DNA of 64,000 bases, taken from Eubacteriales bacterium (lineage in GTDB: Bacteria > Bacillota > Clostridia > Christensenellales > CAG-138). Location: assembly GCA_021373115.1 (NCBI GenBank), contig JAJFTI010000027.1, positions 59,705-123,704 of the forward strand. Reading direction: 5' to 3'. The translations under genes and the position numbers were made by a program. The notes under the pieces were generated by a model. That model was given only the letters and a program-made list of their open reading frames with translations, searched no databases and had not been told where the DNA came from. This document shows, piece by piece, positions 8,758 to 16,944 of the stretch (positions are counted from its first letter, which is position 1; each line of letters begins with the position of its first letter).

Positions 8758-8786
8758 ATTATACACGATTTTCCGCTACAGCGCAA
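8758..8786 (-). promoter_or_regulatory. Promoter of scfA-scfB-recJ-apt
   Basis: Minus strand TTGCGC (8781-8786), 17 nt, perfect TATAAT (8758-8763). The -35 lies inside the ackA 3' end, so this operon starts anew at the end of pta-ackA. Confidence 0.72.
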
Positions 8787-9987
8787 GCGCTGCGGTATCG
8801 TGGGCGATGGTCATCTCTTCGTCGGTCGGAATTACGTAAACATGAACCTTACTGGTTGGTTTCGTAATTTCCAGATCGGTTGCGCGCGGGCAGGCAAGAT
8901 TAAATTCCCAGTTCATATCGATGCCGAGGTATTCCAGTCCCTGCAGAATCATCTCGCGAATATGTCCGTCGTTTTCCGCAACTCCCGCGGTCATGACGAT
9001 CGCATCCACGCCGCCCAGGGTTGCCGCATAGGCGCCGATGAACTGGCGAACTTTATAGGTGAACATTTTTCTCGCCAGAGCCGCCCGCTCATTGCCCTGT
9101 TTTTCGGCGGCTGCAAGATCGCGAAAATCGCTGGATACACCGGAGATACCGAGCATTCCGCTCTTTTTGTTCATGTATGCGTCAATCTCCTGCGCGGTCA
9201 TGCCCGTTCTGCCCATCAGATACGGGATGATTGCGGGATCGATGCTTCCGCAGCGTGTGCCCATCGGAACGCCTTCCAGCGGCGTCAATCCCATAGACGT
9301 ATCAACGCACTTACCGCCTTTTACGGCGGATAAGCTGGAGCCGTTTCCAAGATGGCAGGTAATCACGCGGGTGTCTTCCCGTTTCATGCCGAGCGCGACC
9401 AGTTTTTTAATTGCCTGGCCGGAAACATAACGGTGCGAGGTGCCGTGGAACCCATAACGACGCACCTTGTGCTCCGTGTATGCTTCATAGGGCAGCGCGT
9501 ACATAAACGCTTCCTTCGGCATACTCTGACCCCATGCCGTATCAAACACGGCGACCATCGGCACGCCCGGCATGGCGGCCATGCAGCCGCGAATCCCCAT
9601 CAGGTTCGCCGGATTATGCAGCGGGCCGAGCGGAATGCACTCCTCAATCGTTTCCAGCACCTGCGCGTCGATCAGCACGGGTTCGGAATACTTCTCGCCG
9701 CCGTGCAGAACACGGTGCCCGACCGCTTTGATGCAGCTCATATCCTCGATTACACCAATTTTCGGATCAGCCAGCACTTCCAAAACGAGTTTAATCGCAT
9801 CCTCATGCGTCTTCATCGGGCTTTCCTTTTCAAAGGGTTCCCCGTTTGCCGGTTTGTAACAAAGGATTGACTTTGCAATCCCAATTCGTTCGCAGATTCC
9901 TTTTGCGATGATCGCTTCCTTATCAATATCGATGAGCTGGTATTTCAGCGAAGAGCTGCCTGCGTTGATGACCAGAATATACGTCAT
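8776..9987 (-). CDS. ackA: Acetate kinase
   Basis: 403-residue acetate kinase, which makes ATP and acetate from acetyl phosphate, the substrate-level phosphorylation step of acetogenic fermentation. The ASKHA-fold signature NAGSSSLKYQL is at 6-16. HRVLHGGEKY, GFHGTSHRYVS and the CHLGNGSS phosphate loop are all present, with no missing catalytic residue. AAGGAG precedes the ATG, and only 14 nt separate it from pta, so the two are co-transcribed. No terminator is visible after its stop; instead the scfA promoter overlaps its 3' end. Confidence 0.97.
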   Translation of the reverse strand: MTYILVINAGSSSLKYQLIDIDKEAIIAKGICERIGIAKSILCYKPANGEPFEKESPMKTHEDAIKLVLEVLADPKIGVIEDMSCIKAVGHRVLHGGEKYSEPVLIDAQVLETIEECIPLGPLHNPANLMGIRGCMAAMPGVPMVAVFDTAWGQSMPKEAFMYALPYEAYTEHKVRRYGFHGTSHRYVSGQAIKKLVALGMKREDTRVITCHLGNGSSLSAVKGGKCVDTSMGLTPLEGVPMGTRCGSIDPAIIPYLMGRTGMTAQEIDAYMNKKSGMLGISGVSSDFRDLAAAEKQGNERAALARKMFTYKVRQFIGAYAATLGGVDAIVMTAGVAENDGHIREMILQGLEYLGIDMNWEFNLACPRATDLEITKPTSKVHVYVIPTDEEMTIAHDTAALAL

Positions 9988-10001
9988 TCTACCGATTCTC
10001 C

Positions 10002-11000
10002 TTAAAGATTCTGCGCCTGAACGGCGGTAATTGCTACTACACTAACCACATCCTCCACGCTGCAGCCGCGCGAAAGATCGTTGATGGGATACTTAAATCC
10101 CTGGCAAATCGGACCGATTGCTTCCGCACCCGCGAGACGCTGAACGAGTTTATATCCGATGTTGCCTGCCTGCAAATCCGGGAAAATCAGAACGTTCGCT
10201 TTACCGGCGACGGGACTGCCGGGCGATTTCAACTGACCGACTTTTTCCACGAGGGCGGCGTCCGCCTGGAGCTCGCCGTCCACGTTCAGTTCGGGCGCAA
10301 TTTCATGAACGATGCGCGTTGCTTCCACAACCTTATCAACCAGTTCGTGTTTCGCGCTGCCCTTTGTGGAAAACGAAAGCATCGCAACGCGCGGCTCCAT
10401 GCCGCAGAGCGATTTTGCGGTCTGCGCGGAGGATACCGCGATTGCCGCAAGCTGTTCCGCGGTCGGGCAAGGATTGACCGCGCAGTCGCCGAAGATCAGC
10501 ATACCGTGGTCGCCATAGTTGGAATTCGGCACTTCCATAATGAAGCAGCTTGAGACAACGGAAATCCCTTTTGCCATCTTGATAATCTGCAGACCCGGGC
10601 GCAGCGTATCCCCCGTGGTGCTGATGGCCCCGGCGACCATACCGTCCCCGCGTCCTTTCAGAATCATCATCGCCGCGTAGAACTTGGTATCCTTCATCAT
10701 GGCTTCCGCTTTTTCCGAAGTTACGCCCTTGTCTTTCCGCATTTCATAATACGTTGCGACATAGTCCGAAAAATCTTTATCTTTTTCCGGGTCAACAAGA
10801 GTAACGCCGTCGAGCGATACGTTGAATTTTCTGGCAACCGCCTGAATTTCATCCGTTTTCCCGAGCAGCGTTACGTCTGCGATACCTTCCGATTGTATTT
10901 GCGCAACCGCCTGCACGGTTCGCTCTTCCGTTCCCTCCGGCAGAAGAATTCTCTTCTTCTCCGAACGGGCCTTTTGCTTGATCGACTCCATCAAAGCCAT
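10002..11000 (-). CDS. pta: Phosphate acetyltransferase
   Basis: 332-residue short-form phosphotransacetylase, which interconverts acetyl-CoA and acetyl phosphate for the acetate kinase encoded next to it. The length matches the clostridial single-domain enzyme, without the DRTGG regulatory domain of the enteric long form. Conserved segments include LLPEGTEERTVQA near the start and PDLQAGNIGYK near the end. The ATG at 11000 is preceded by GGAGG at a rather long distance (about 12 nt). The leader of about 100 nt holds a perfect 17-bp palindrome, suggesting control by a DNA-binding repressor. Confidence 0.96.
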   Translation of the reverse strand: MALMESIKQKARSEKKRILLPEGTEERTVQAVAQIQSEGIADVTLLGKTDEIQAVARKFNVSLDGVTLVDPEKDKDFSDYVATYYEMRKDKGVTSEKAEAMMKDTKFYAAMMILKGRGDGMVAGAISTTGDTLRPGLQIIKMAKGISVVSSCFIMEVPNSNYGDHGMLIFGDCAVNPCPTAEQLAAIAVSSAQTAKSLCGMEPRVAMLSFSTKGSAKHELVDKVVEATRIVHEIAPELNVDGELQADAALVEKVGQLKSPGSPVAGKANVLIFPDLQAGNIGYKLVQRLAGAEAIGPICQGFKYPINDLSRGCSVEDVVSVVAITAVQAQNL

Positions 11001-11028
11001 GACCGTTTTGCGCCTCCGTTTGATCTAT

Positions 11029-11045
11029 TTGATCAGCCTGATCAA
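11029..11045. promoter_or_regulatory. Perfect palindrome in pta leader
   Basis: TTGATCAG-C-CTGATCAA, an 8+1+8 perfect dyad about 30-45 nt before the pta start codon. It looks like an operator or a processing hairpin; the regulator is unknown. Confidence 0.5.
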
Positions 11046-11106
11046 TTAGTGTTATTTCGTGTTATTTTCTTTCATAAATCTTACATGAAAGATATCCAAC
11101 CGCTAG

Positions 11107-11139
11107 AGTATACCACACCCATACCCAAAATGGTATACT
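11107..11139. promoter_or_regulatory. Divergent extended -10 promoters for pta-ackA and tmcAL
   Basis: An 8-bp inverted repeat (GTATACCA / TGGTATAC) places TGGTATACT on both strands: 11131-11139 reading right and 11107-11115 reading left. Each has the extended -10 TGN. No good -35 is seen, and each -10 lies where the other's -35 would be, so the two are probably mutually exclusive. Confidence 0.5.
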
Positions 11140-11180
11140 GGATATACGAAAAAATTCAGTGATTCAGCGGAGAATGTACA

Positions 11181-12383
11181 ATGCGTGTTGTCGGAATCAT
11201 TGCGGAATATAATCCGCTGCATAACGGTCATATCTACCATCTGGAGCAGGCAAAAGAGCTCTCGAAGGCGGATTATTGCGTCGTCGTGCTTTCCGGCAAT
11301 TTCGTTCAGCGCGGGGAAGCCGCCTGTACGGATAAATTTACGCGGGCAACCTGGGCTCTCAAGGCGGGGGCCGATCTTGTGCTGGAGCTGCCAAGCGTAT
11401 ACGCCGTCGCTCCGGCGGAACGTTTCGCGACGGGCGGCGTAAGAACGCTCGGTGCAACCGGCGTGGTGACCGATCTTGCGTTTGGCTGCGAAGCGCCCGA
11501 TTTACAGTTGCTCTACCAGATATCGGACGTGATCGCCTCCGAACCGCCGGCGCTGCAGGAAGCAATCCGGAAGCATCTTTCCATGGGAAAAAGCTATCCG
11601 CGCGCGCGGTTCGACGCGCTCACGGAATATGGCGTTCCGAAGAATATGCTCAACGCGATTGCCCAGCCGAATAACATTCTCGCGGTCGAATACCTGCGCG
11701 CCATCCGTCAGTTTGCGGACGGGATCGAACCGCTGCCGATAACGCGGATCGGAACGGGCTATCACAGCGAGGATATCGTCGGCGAATACGCGAGCGCAAC
11801 GGCAATCCGTAAGGCGATTATCAACGGGCGAACGGAAATTCTCAGCACAATGCCTTCGTTTGTCGGCGGTCCGCTCATGTACGACGACCAGTTTATTATT
11901 GCGCAGGAATCGCTCAGCGACATGATGCTCTACGCAATCCGCAGGCTATCCGCCGCAGAGCTAGCCAATGTTCCGGATGTTTGCGAAGGTTTTGAAAATG
12001 TCCTGTATCGCGCGGTGCGCGAAGTGCGAACCCTGAATGAGTTCTTCGATGCGATTAAAACGAAACGATATACGCTCGCGCGCTGCAAGCGAATTGCCGT
12101 ATGCGCGCTTCTCGGCATTACAACCGAACAGGTGAAACAGATTTCCGCAAGTCGCGAGGGTACTTATTTGCGCGTGCTTGGATTTCAGAGAAAAGCACGA
12201 CCGCTGCTGGGCGAAATTGCAAAGAGGAAAACTGCGCCGTTTCTACTGCGCAACAGCGACCTGGAAGATTGTCCCGCATTTGTCCGCCGGAATGTCGAAA
12301 CGGATTCGCTCAGCACGGATATCCTCAGCTATGCAACGACGCAGGAGATCAAGCGCGATCTCAGCGGCGCCGTCGTTCTGTAA
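11181..12383 (+). CDS. tmcAL: tRNA(Met) cytidine acetate ligase TmcAL
   Basis: 400-residue nucleotidyltransferase-fold enzyme (YlbM family) that uses acetate and ATP to place N4-acetylcytidine at the wobble base of elongator tRNA-Met. The N-terminus reads GIIAEYNPLHNGH, with the ATP-binding HNGH at 14-17. The middle part contains GTGYHSED and SATAIRKA segments typical of the family, and the length matches. CGGAGA lies before the ATG. It diverges from pta-ackA, so a consumer of free acetate sits beside the genes that produce it. A hairpin separates it from the convergent lipase gene. Confidence 0.92.
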   Translation: MRVVGIIAEYNPLHNGHIYHLEQAKELSKADYCVVVLSGNFVQRGEAACTDKFTRATWALKAGADLVLELPSVYAVAPAERFATGGVRTLGATGVVTDLAFGCEAPDLQLLYQISDVIASEPPALQEAIRKHLSMGKSYPRARFDALTEYGVPKNMLNAIAQPNNILAVEYLRAIRQFADGIEPLPITRIGTGYHSEDIVGEYASATAIRKAIINGRTEILSTMPSFVGGPLMYDDQFIIAQESLSDMMLYAIRRLSAAELANVPDVCEGFENVLYRAVREVRTLNEFFDAIKTKRYTLARCKRIAVCALLGITTEQVKQISASREGTYLRVLGFQRKARPLLGEIAKRKTAPFLLRNSDLEDCPAFVRRNVETDSLSTDILSYATTQEIKRDLSGAVVL

Positions 12384-12408
12384 ACCGTCTGTTTCGCAGA
12401 AAAGATAT

Positions 12409-12433
12409 GGCAGCCGAAAACTAAGCGGCTGCC
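12409..12433. terminator. Hairpin between convergent tmcAL and patatin gene
   Basis: GGCAGCCG / CGGCTGCC stem with a 9-nt loop between the two converging stops. Neither side has a strong T tract, so it is a weak bidirectional terminator or 3' barrier. Confidence 0.5.
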
Positions 12434-12440
12434 GTTCTGT

Positions 12441-13223
12441 TCAGTTTTCTTCCAAAAGCGCGCGAATCTTCGGCAGCGCCTGCCGGACGGTGCGGCGGCC
12501 TTCCGCAATGCAGTCCCCGGCCTGATCGGTTTGGAACCGTCCTTTCACGAACAGCACCTCCGGAACGAGCATGACGTCCGCCTCTTCCCGGCGGAATTTT
12601 GTCAGTTCCCATTGCATAATGGAAATCGTATGGTTCATCAGCGAATACGCGCTCATATTCGAAACGTCTTTCACATCGCCATGATATCCAACATCCACGC
12701 CGATGACGGCATCCATCCCCCGGTCGCGCAGCGCCTTGCAGGGAACCCGTTCCAACACGCCTCCGTCAATATAGGTCTTGCCGTTGAGCTGCACCGGCGC
12801 AAAGATAGCTGGAATAGACATGCTCGCGCGAATGGATTCGTGCAGCGGCCCTTCCTCCAGCACGTCCAGTTTTGCGGTTTCCGCATCCACTGCCACACAG
12901 CAAAACGGAATTTTCGTTTGAGCAAAGGTTTTGTTATGCGTAAACACGCGCACCAGTTCCTGTATCTTTCCCCCTTTCATCAACCCCGCGGAAAGCGGCA
13001 GCTTCAGGTCGAGATATCCATACAAATTGAGCGATGTTATAAATTTTTCAAGCATTTTCAAATCGGTTCCAACGCAGTAAATGCCGCCGATCACCGCACC
13101 CATGCTGCTTCCGGAAACCATATCCACATGAATTCCAGCGGATTCCAGCTCCTGAAGAACACCGATATGCGCAAATCCCTTCGCGCTGCCCGCGCCAAGA
13201 GCGAGTCCCAGTTTTTTTGCCAT
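12441..13223 (-). CDS. Patatin-like phospholipase / serine esterase
   Basis: 260-residue patatin-like lipid acyl hydrolase, cytoplasmic or membrane-associated (RssA/YlbK group). The oxyanion loop GAGSAKGFAHIG is at 10-21, the nucleophile elbow GSSMG at 38-42 (Ser40), and the dyad aspartate is Asp153 in YIDGG, so it should be active. The ATG at 13223 starts the domain exactly. The only purine-rich stretch, GAAAGGG, is 15 nt away, too far for normal ribosome binding. A GATAAT box lies exactly 7 nt before the ATG, suggesting a leaderless message. A TTG in frame at 13283 is the alternative start. Substrate unknown. Confidence 0.85.
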   Translation of the reverse strand: MAKKLGLALGAGSAKGFAHIGVLQELESAGIHVDMVSGSSMGAVIGGIYCVGTDLKMLEKFITSLNLYGYLDLKLPLSAGLMKGGKIQELVRVFTHNKTFAQTKIPFCCVAVDAETAKLDVLEEGPLHESIRASMSIPAIFAPVQLNGKTYIDGGVLERVPCKALRDRGMDAVIGVDVGYHGDVKDVSNMSAYSLMNHTISIMQWELTKFRREEADVMLVPEVLFVKGRFQTDQAGDCIAEGRRTVRQALPKIRALLEEN

Positions 13224-13230
13224 AGCGTGT

Positions 13231-13236
13231 ATTATC
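13231..13236 (-). promoter_or_regulatory. Candidate -10 box of the patatin gene (leaderless)
   Basis: Minus strand GATAAT with seven nt (ACACGCT) to the ATG at 13223. No clear -35. The geometry is the same as at divIC. Confidence 0.4.
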
Positions 13237-13303
13237 GTACCCTTTCTTCCTGATGCGTTTCTACGCGCGTCATTCAGGAACAAGTCGGATTTACTGAAAT
13301 GCA

Positions 13304-13338
13304 GAAAAACGAGCCGAAGGCGTTTCCCCGCGGCTCGT
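13304..13338 (-). terminator. Terminator after rsmD-coaD-coiled-coil operon
   Basis: ACGAGCCG / CGGCTCGT stem followed on the minus strand by TTTTTC, just past the stop at 13352. Confidence 0.85.
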
Positions 13339-13351
13339 ATGTTCGCTGTGA

Positions 13352-14398
13352 TCAGTAATCTTCGTTCTCTTCCTCATCATCCGCTTCGATGAACTCAATC
13401 AAACGCTTGCGGGGCTTTTTTTCTTTTTCTTTCGGCGCGGCCTTTTGTTCGGGTTCCTCTACCCAGCCCTCTTCCTCTTCGAGTTCTTCGTCCTCATCCT
13501 CCGCCTCCAGAATCCGCTGGAACAGCCCCTTCTTCTTCGGCGGCTCCTCATTGCGCGCTTCATGGCGGCGCGGCTGCTGCTCTTCCTGCATCGGTCTTGC
13601 GCGATCCGGCCTTGCAAACTGGCGGGTCATGCCGGGGTCTTCCTCCATCGGCATGCGCTCTACGCCTGTATGCGGCGCAACGCGCGGCTGGCGCGCCGTT
13701 TGCTGACGCGGCGGCTCGCTGTAGCGCGGCTGCTCCGTATACTTCGCTTCGTTATAACGCGGCTGTTCGGCATATTGCGGCTGTGCATACTGCGCGGGAG
13801 GTTCGGACGCATACGCGGGCTCCTGTGCAGCCGGTTTTGCAGCAGCGGGCACGGGCGCCGGTTCATCCGAAACGCCAAGTTCCTTGCGGTTCTGCTCAAT
13901 CATTTGATGGTATTCGGCCAGGTACCGCTGGAGGTCTTCCAGGATATCATCCGCATATTTCCGTGCGCCGTTATAAATCGCGTTTGCGTTTTCTTCCGCT
14001 TCGGAAGCAATCGCGCTCGCGCGGGTAAACGCCTCTTTGTAAACTTCGGACTCCCCGACACGGTTTTCAAATTCCGTCTGCGCGTTGGAACGAATGGAAG
14101 CCGCCTGTCCCTCCGCCTGCGAAAGGATGGTTTCCGCTTCCTGATGCGCCTGTTCAACGATTTCCTGCGCGGATTCCTTTGCGTCGGCAATGGTATTTTC
14201 CGCTTCCGAAATAATCCCGGTCGCGCGGCGAATATCCTCCGGTATAACAACCTTAAGATCCTCCAGAAGATCCAGAAGACGATCGACCTCCACAACCCGT
14301 TTGGTTGTTCCGCCAAACTTTGAGCGGGGACTTTCTTCGAGTTCCTGCTTGATTCGATTGATTATACTGAAGATTTTCATGGTTTGTGCGCTGCTCAT
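13352..14398 (-). CDS. Coiled-coil DivIVA-like protein with disordered acidic tail
   Basis: 348-residue cytoplasmic protein of unknown function. Residues 5-75 resemble the short N-terminal part of DivIVA-like proteins. Residues 60-175 are a continuous Ala/Glu/Gln-rich coiled coil of the kind often mislabelled as an ATPase subunit. Residues ~180-350 are low complexity: repeats such as YAQPQYAEQPRY, then a strongly acidic stretch (EAEDEDEELEEEEG) and a Lys-rich patch. A homologue next to coaD is usual in Clostridia. It overlaps the coaD stop as ATGA and closes this operon. A role in cell shape or polar organisation is only inferred. Confidence 0.7.
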   Translation of the reverse strand: MSSAQTMKIFSIINRIKQELEESPRSKFGGTTKRVVEVDRLLDLLEDLKVVIPEDIRRATGIISEAENTIADAKESAQEIVEQAHQEAETILSQAEGQAASIRSNAQTEFENRVGESEVYKEAFTRASAIASEAEENANAIYNGARKYADDILEDLQRYLAEYHQMIEQNRKELGVSDEPAPVPAAAKPAAQEPAYASEPPAQYAQPQYAEQPRYNEAKYTEQPRYSEPPRQQTARQPRVAPHTGVERMPMEEDPGMTRQFARPDRARPMQEEQQPRRHEARNEEPPKKKGLFQRILEAEDEDEELEEEEGWVEEPEQKAAPKEKEKKPRKRLIEFIEADDEEENEDY

Positions 14399-14898
14399 GA
14401 TTTTCTTAACCTTTCTGCGATGATATTCTCTATGCTTTCTGGAACAAGTCCTTGAATACTTCCGCCCAGAACGCCGATTTCGCGTATCGCGCTGGAGCTT
14501 AAAAACGAATGTTCCGGGCTCGCCATGAAATACACGGTATCGACGTCCGGCGCAAGATGCCGGTTCAGCGCGTTGATCTGAAACTCATACTCAAAATCCA
14601 TTGTCGCGCGCAATCCGCGAATAATGCAGCTCGCGCCAACCGAACGCGCGTATTCCACGAGCAATCCGTCGAAGTGACTCACAACGACTTTTTGGATACC
14701 TTCCAAATCAACCATGCGCTGGATCATATCGACTCGTTCGTCCACGGAGAACACCGGATGTTTCATGCCATTGTTCAGAACGCTTACATATACAAGGTCA
14801 AACATCGCCACCGCATGCTCCAAAACGTCGTGGTGGCCAACTGTAAAAGGATCGAAACTGCCGGGATAAACGCAAACACGCATAGGGTTCTCGCTCAT
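14395..14898 (-). CDS. coaD: Phosphopantetheine adenylyltransferase
   Basis: 167-residue enzyme of coenzyme A synthesis that adenylates 4'-phosphopantetheine to dephospho-CoA; cytosolic hexamer. The nucleotidyltransferase motifs are YPGSFDPFTVGH (11-22, with the TxGH signature) and the C-terminal LSSSAIRE. The IRGLRA region is conserved. The ATG at 14898 overlaps the rsmD stop as ATGA. A second in-frame Met at residue 6 could also start the protein. rsmD-coaD is a standard Firmicute pair. Confidence 0.95.
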   Translation of the reverse strand: MSENPMRVCVYPGSFDPFTVGHHDVLEHAVAMFDLVYVSVLNNGMKHPVFSVDERVDMIQRMVDLEGIQKVVVSHFDGLLVEYARSVGASCIIRGLRATMDFEYEFQINALNRHLAPDVDTVYFMASPEHSFLSSSAIREIGVLGGSIQGLVPESIENIIAERLRKS

Positions 14899-15515
14899 AT
14901 TTCTTCCCCCGTCGGCGCGGAATACCCGTAAACCGAGATCGCGCAGTTACCATAACGTCTTCGATCGTACAAACGCGCCAGCGAGTCATCCAAATCCGGC
15001 GCGAGGTTTGCCGCGTGTTCAATAATCACACGCCCGTTCCTTGCGATCAACCCCATCGAGAACAGGAGTTCCGCCGCTTTCTGCGCGGTTCCGTCTGCAT
15101 AAGGCGCGTCCAGAAACGCAAAATCAAACACCGCGCTTTCGCGGCCAAGCTGCTTTAAACAATCGGTATAATCCAGACACAGTACCTCGGTTTGGGAACC
15201 CAGGCCAAGAAGCATCGCGTTCGTTCGAATTCTCTCGGCGCAGTCCCGCGAACGGTCGTTGCAGACCACGCGCGCCGCGCCGCGCGAGGCGGCTTCCAAT
15301 CCAAGGTTGCCGGAACCGGAGAAAAGATCCAGTACGCGGCTGCCGGGAATATCAAACTGCAGCATTCCAAAGAGCGATTCCTTTACGCGATCCAGCGTTG
15401 GGCGCGTATCCATCCCCTCTGGCGCATCAAAGCGGCGACCGCGCGCCGTTCCGGCAATAATCCTCAATGACGGGCTCCCGCTCTTTCGCTTTTGTTCGCT
15501 CCGTGAACGGAACAT
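14895..15515 (-). CDS. rsmD: 16S rRNA (guanine966-N2)-methyltransferase
   Basis: 206-residue Rossmann-fold methyltransferase that modifies G966 of 16S rRNA during 30S assembly. The SAM-binding loop is DLFSGSGNLGLEA, and RPTLDRVKESLF near residue 40 is a family hallmark. The catalytic motif, normally (D/N)PP(Y/F), reads DAPY, so the second Pro/Ala position is unusual. The annotated ATG has only a weak GAG upstream. A TTG just before RIIAGTARG, with GGGAGC ahead, is a plausible shorter start. It leads the rsmD-coaD-coiled-coil operon. Confidence 0.9.
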   Translation of the reverse strand: MFRSRSEQKRKSGSPSLRIIAGTARGRRFDAPEGMDTRPTLDRVKESLFGMLQFDIPGSRVLDLFSGSGNLGLEAASRGAARVVCNDRSRDCAERIRTNAMLLGLGSQTEVLCLDYTDCLKQLGRESAVFDFAFLDAPYADGTAQKAAELLFSMGLIARNGRVIIEHAANLAPDLDDSLARLYDRRRYGNCAISVYGYSAPTGEEI

Positions 15516-15566
15516 CGGAGCTCACTCGATTCCAACTCCAAACAAACGCCATAATTCGTCAAGTAA

Positions 15567-15595
15567 GTATAGCACCGCAAGCGAATTCACACAAG
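15567..15595 (-). promoter_or_regulatory. Promoter of rsmD operon
   Basis: Minus strand TTGTGT (15590-15595), 17 nt, TGC-TATACT with an extended -10 (15567-15572). Confidence 0.55.
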
Positions 15596-15677
15596 AAAAA
15601 CATAGCTTTTTCGAGCATGACACCACATTGCGGCTGAAAAAACATTCGATTTACCCGCAGCGCCATACCCCGCCTGT

Positions 15678-16931
15678 TCAATTGGTTTGAACCGGCCCAA
15701 TGCCAGCCTGTGTAAATAAATCGTAAGGATTTAAGTAAACTCCGTCCGGAGAAACTAGGCCGAGATGCAAATGGTAAGCAACGCTGTTGCCCGTGCTGCC
15801 AACCCTGCCGATCTGCTGTCCCTGCCGAACGGTATCCCCTTCCTTTACGAAGGTTGAGAGTTCATACATGTGGTAATAATGGTACTCATAGCCGTATGGA
15901 TCGCGAACGACCACGTAGTTGCCCGGAATTGGCAGATAGCCAACGTGCAGCACAACCCCATCGGTCACAGCCAAAATCGGCGTTTTGGCGGAAATCCGGA
16001 TATCGGTTCCAATGTGCAGTCGAGTACGGTGCGAGCGCGGATCATACCAGCCATTTTTTATAATTCCGCCGGGAACGGGATGTGAAACGGTTGCAAGATA
16101 CTCCTTGGAAAACGTAACCGTCGAAACTGGCGCAACCGTACCGTCTTCGAGGTAAACCGTATTCAGATAATAAAGCGCGAGCTTCGCTTCCACCAGTTGT
16201 TCTTTGGTACCATCCGCCGCTATCTGATCGAACGCAGGATTCGGCCATCGAATCGTGACGCCTCGAATCATGCTGCCTTCCTGCTGAACGCAAAGCGTAT
16301 CCGCAAGGACGTTCGACAGATCCTCGCCGAACACATAATACAGCGCGGCGCACTGCCGCCAGGAAAGCTGCGTCTCCTGCCGCCCCGTTGCGGTCAGCGG
16401 AATGTCGGCCGCGCGTAGATCGCGGCTGAGCACTTTGCCGCAGGTTGCGCAAGCACGTTGCAAGTCGATGTTCATCGAAACCGCCAACGAGGCAAACGCG
16501 GACTGGTTTTGCGCATAGCAATCGTATACGTCGGAGCGAAAGTCAACCAGCGTTTTGTTCCATCCGGACCAGTCAACGTCGAGCGAATGCTCCAACACCC
16601 GCCGAGCGGCTGCAAACGCCGCGATCAGGCGCTGATTGCGGGACTGCTTGCCGTCCGATGAAAGGTGTGAAATCAACCCCTCGTCAAAGCGAATTCGTTC
16701 CGCGGCGAGCGAGGCTGTGTCCGCGCCTGTATTAGGTTCGGATGCGCAGGCGTTTGACAGAATTTCAGCGATCTGAGTTTCTTCTTCGTCGCCAGCCGCC
16801 GGAGTGCTGACGAAATAAGATAGGTTTGAAGATTCCCCTTCCGCTTTTGCAGAACGTATAGAAGCTGTCGACGCCAAGATCAGCACCGACAGCAAGATGG
16901 AGATAATATTTGGCTGAAACAGCCGTTTCAT
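15678..16931 (-). CDS. Secreted M23-family peptidase (LytM domain)
   Basis: 417-residue exported protein. A signal peptide covers about 1-30 (hydrophobic core IISILLSVLILAS, Ala-X-Ala-like end at SAKA). Residues 50-270 are an undefined helical region with several Cys. The C-terminal M23/LytM domain (about 283-415) keeps all zinc ligands: His306 and Asp310 in LHIGTD, and His387/His389 in YHLHLG. It is therefore probably an active glycyl or peptidoglycan endopeptidase, or an activator of one. It is 13 nt downstream of the L,D-transpeptidase gene, so the two wall enzymes are co-expressed. The N-terminal region is not recognised. Confidence 0.85.
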   Translation of the reverse strand: MKRLFQPNIISILLSVLILASTASIRSAKAEGESSNLSYFVSTPAAGDEEETQIAEILSNACASEPNTGADTASLAAERIRFDEGLISHLSSDGKQSRNQRLIAAFAAARRVLEHSLDVDWSGWNKTLVDFRSDVYDCYAQNQSAFASLAVSMNIDLQRACATCGKVLSRDLRAADIPLTATGRQETQLSWRQCAALYYVFGEDLSNVLADTLCVQQEGSMIRGVTIRWPNPAFDQIAADGTKEQLVEAKLALYYLNTVYLEDGTVAPVSTVTFSKEYLATVSHPVPGGIIKNGWYDPRSHRTRLHIGTDIRISAKTPILAVTDGVVLHVGYLPIPGNYVVVRDPYGYEYHYYHMYELSTFVKEGDTVRQGQQIGRVGSTGNSVAYHLHLGLVSPDGVYLNPYDLFTQAGIGPVQTN

Positions 16932-16944
16932 TCGTTGACGGCCA

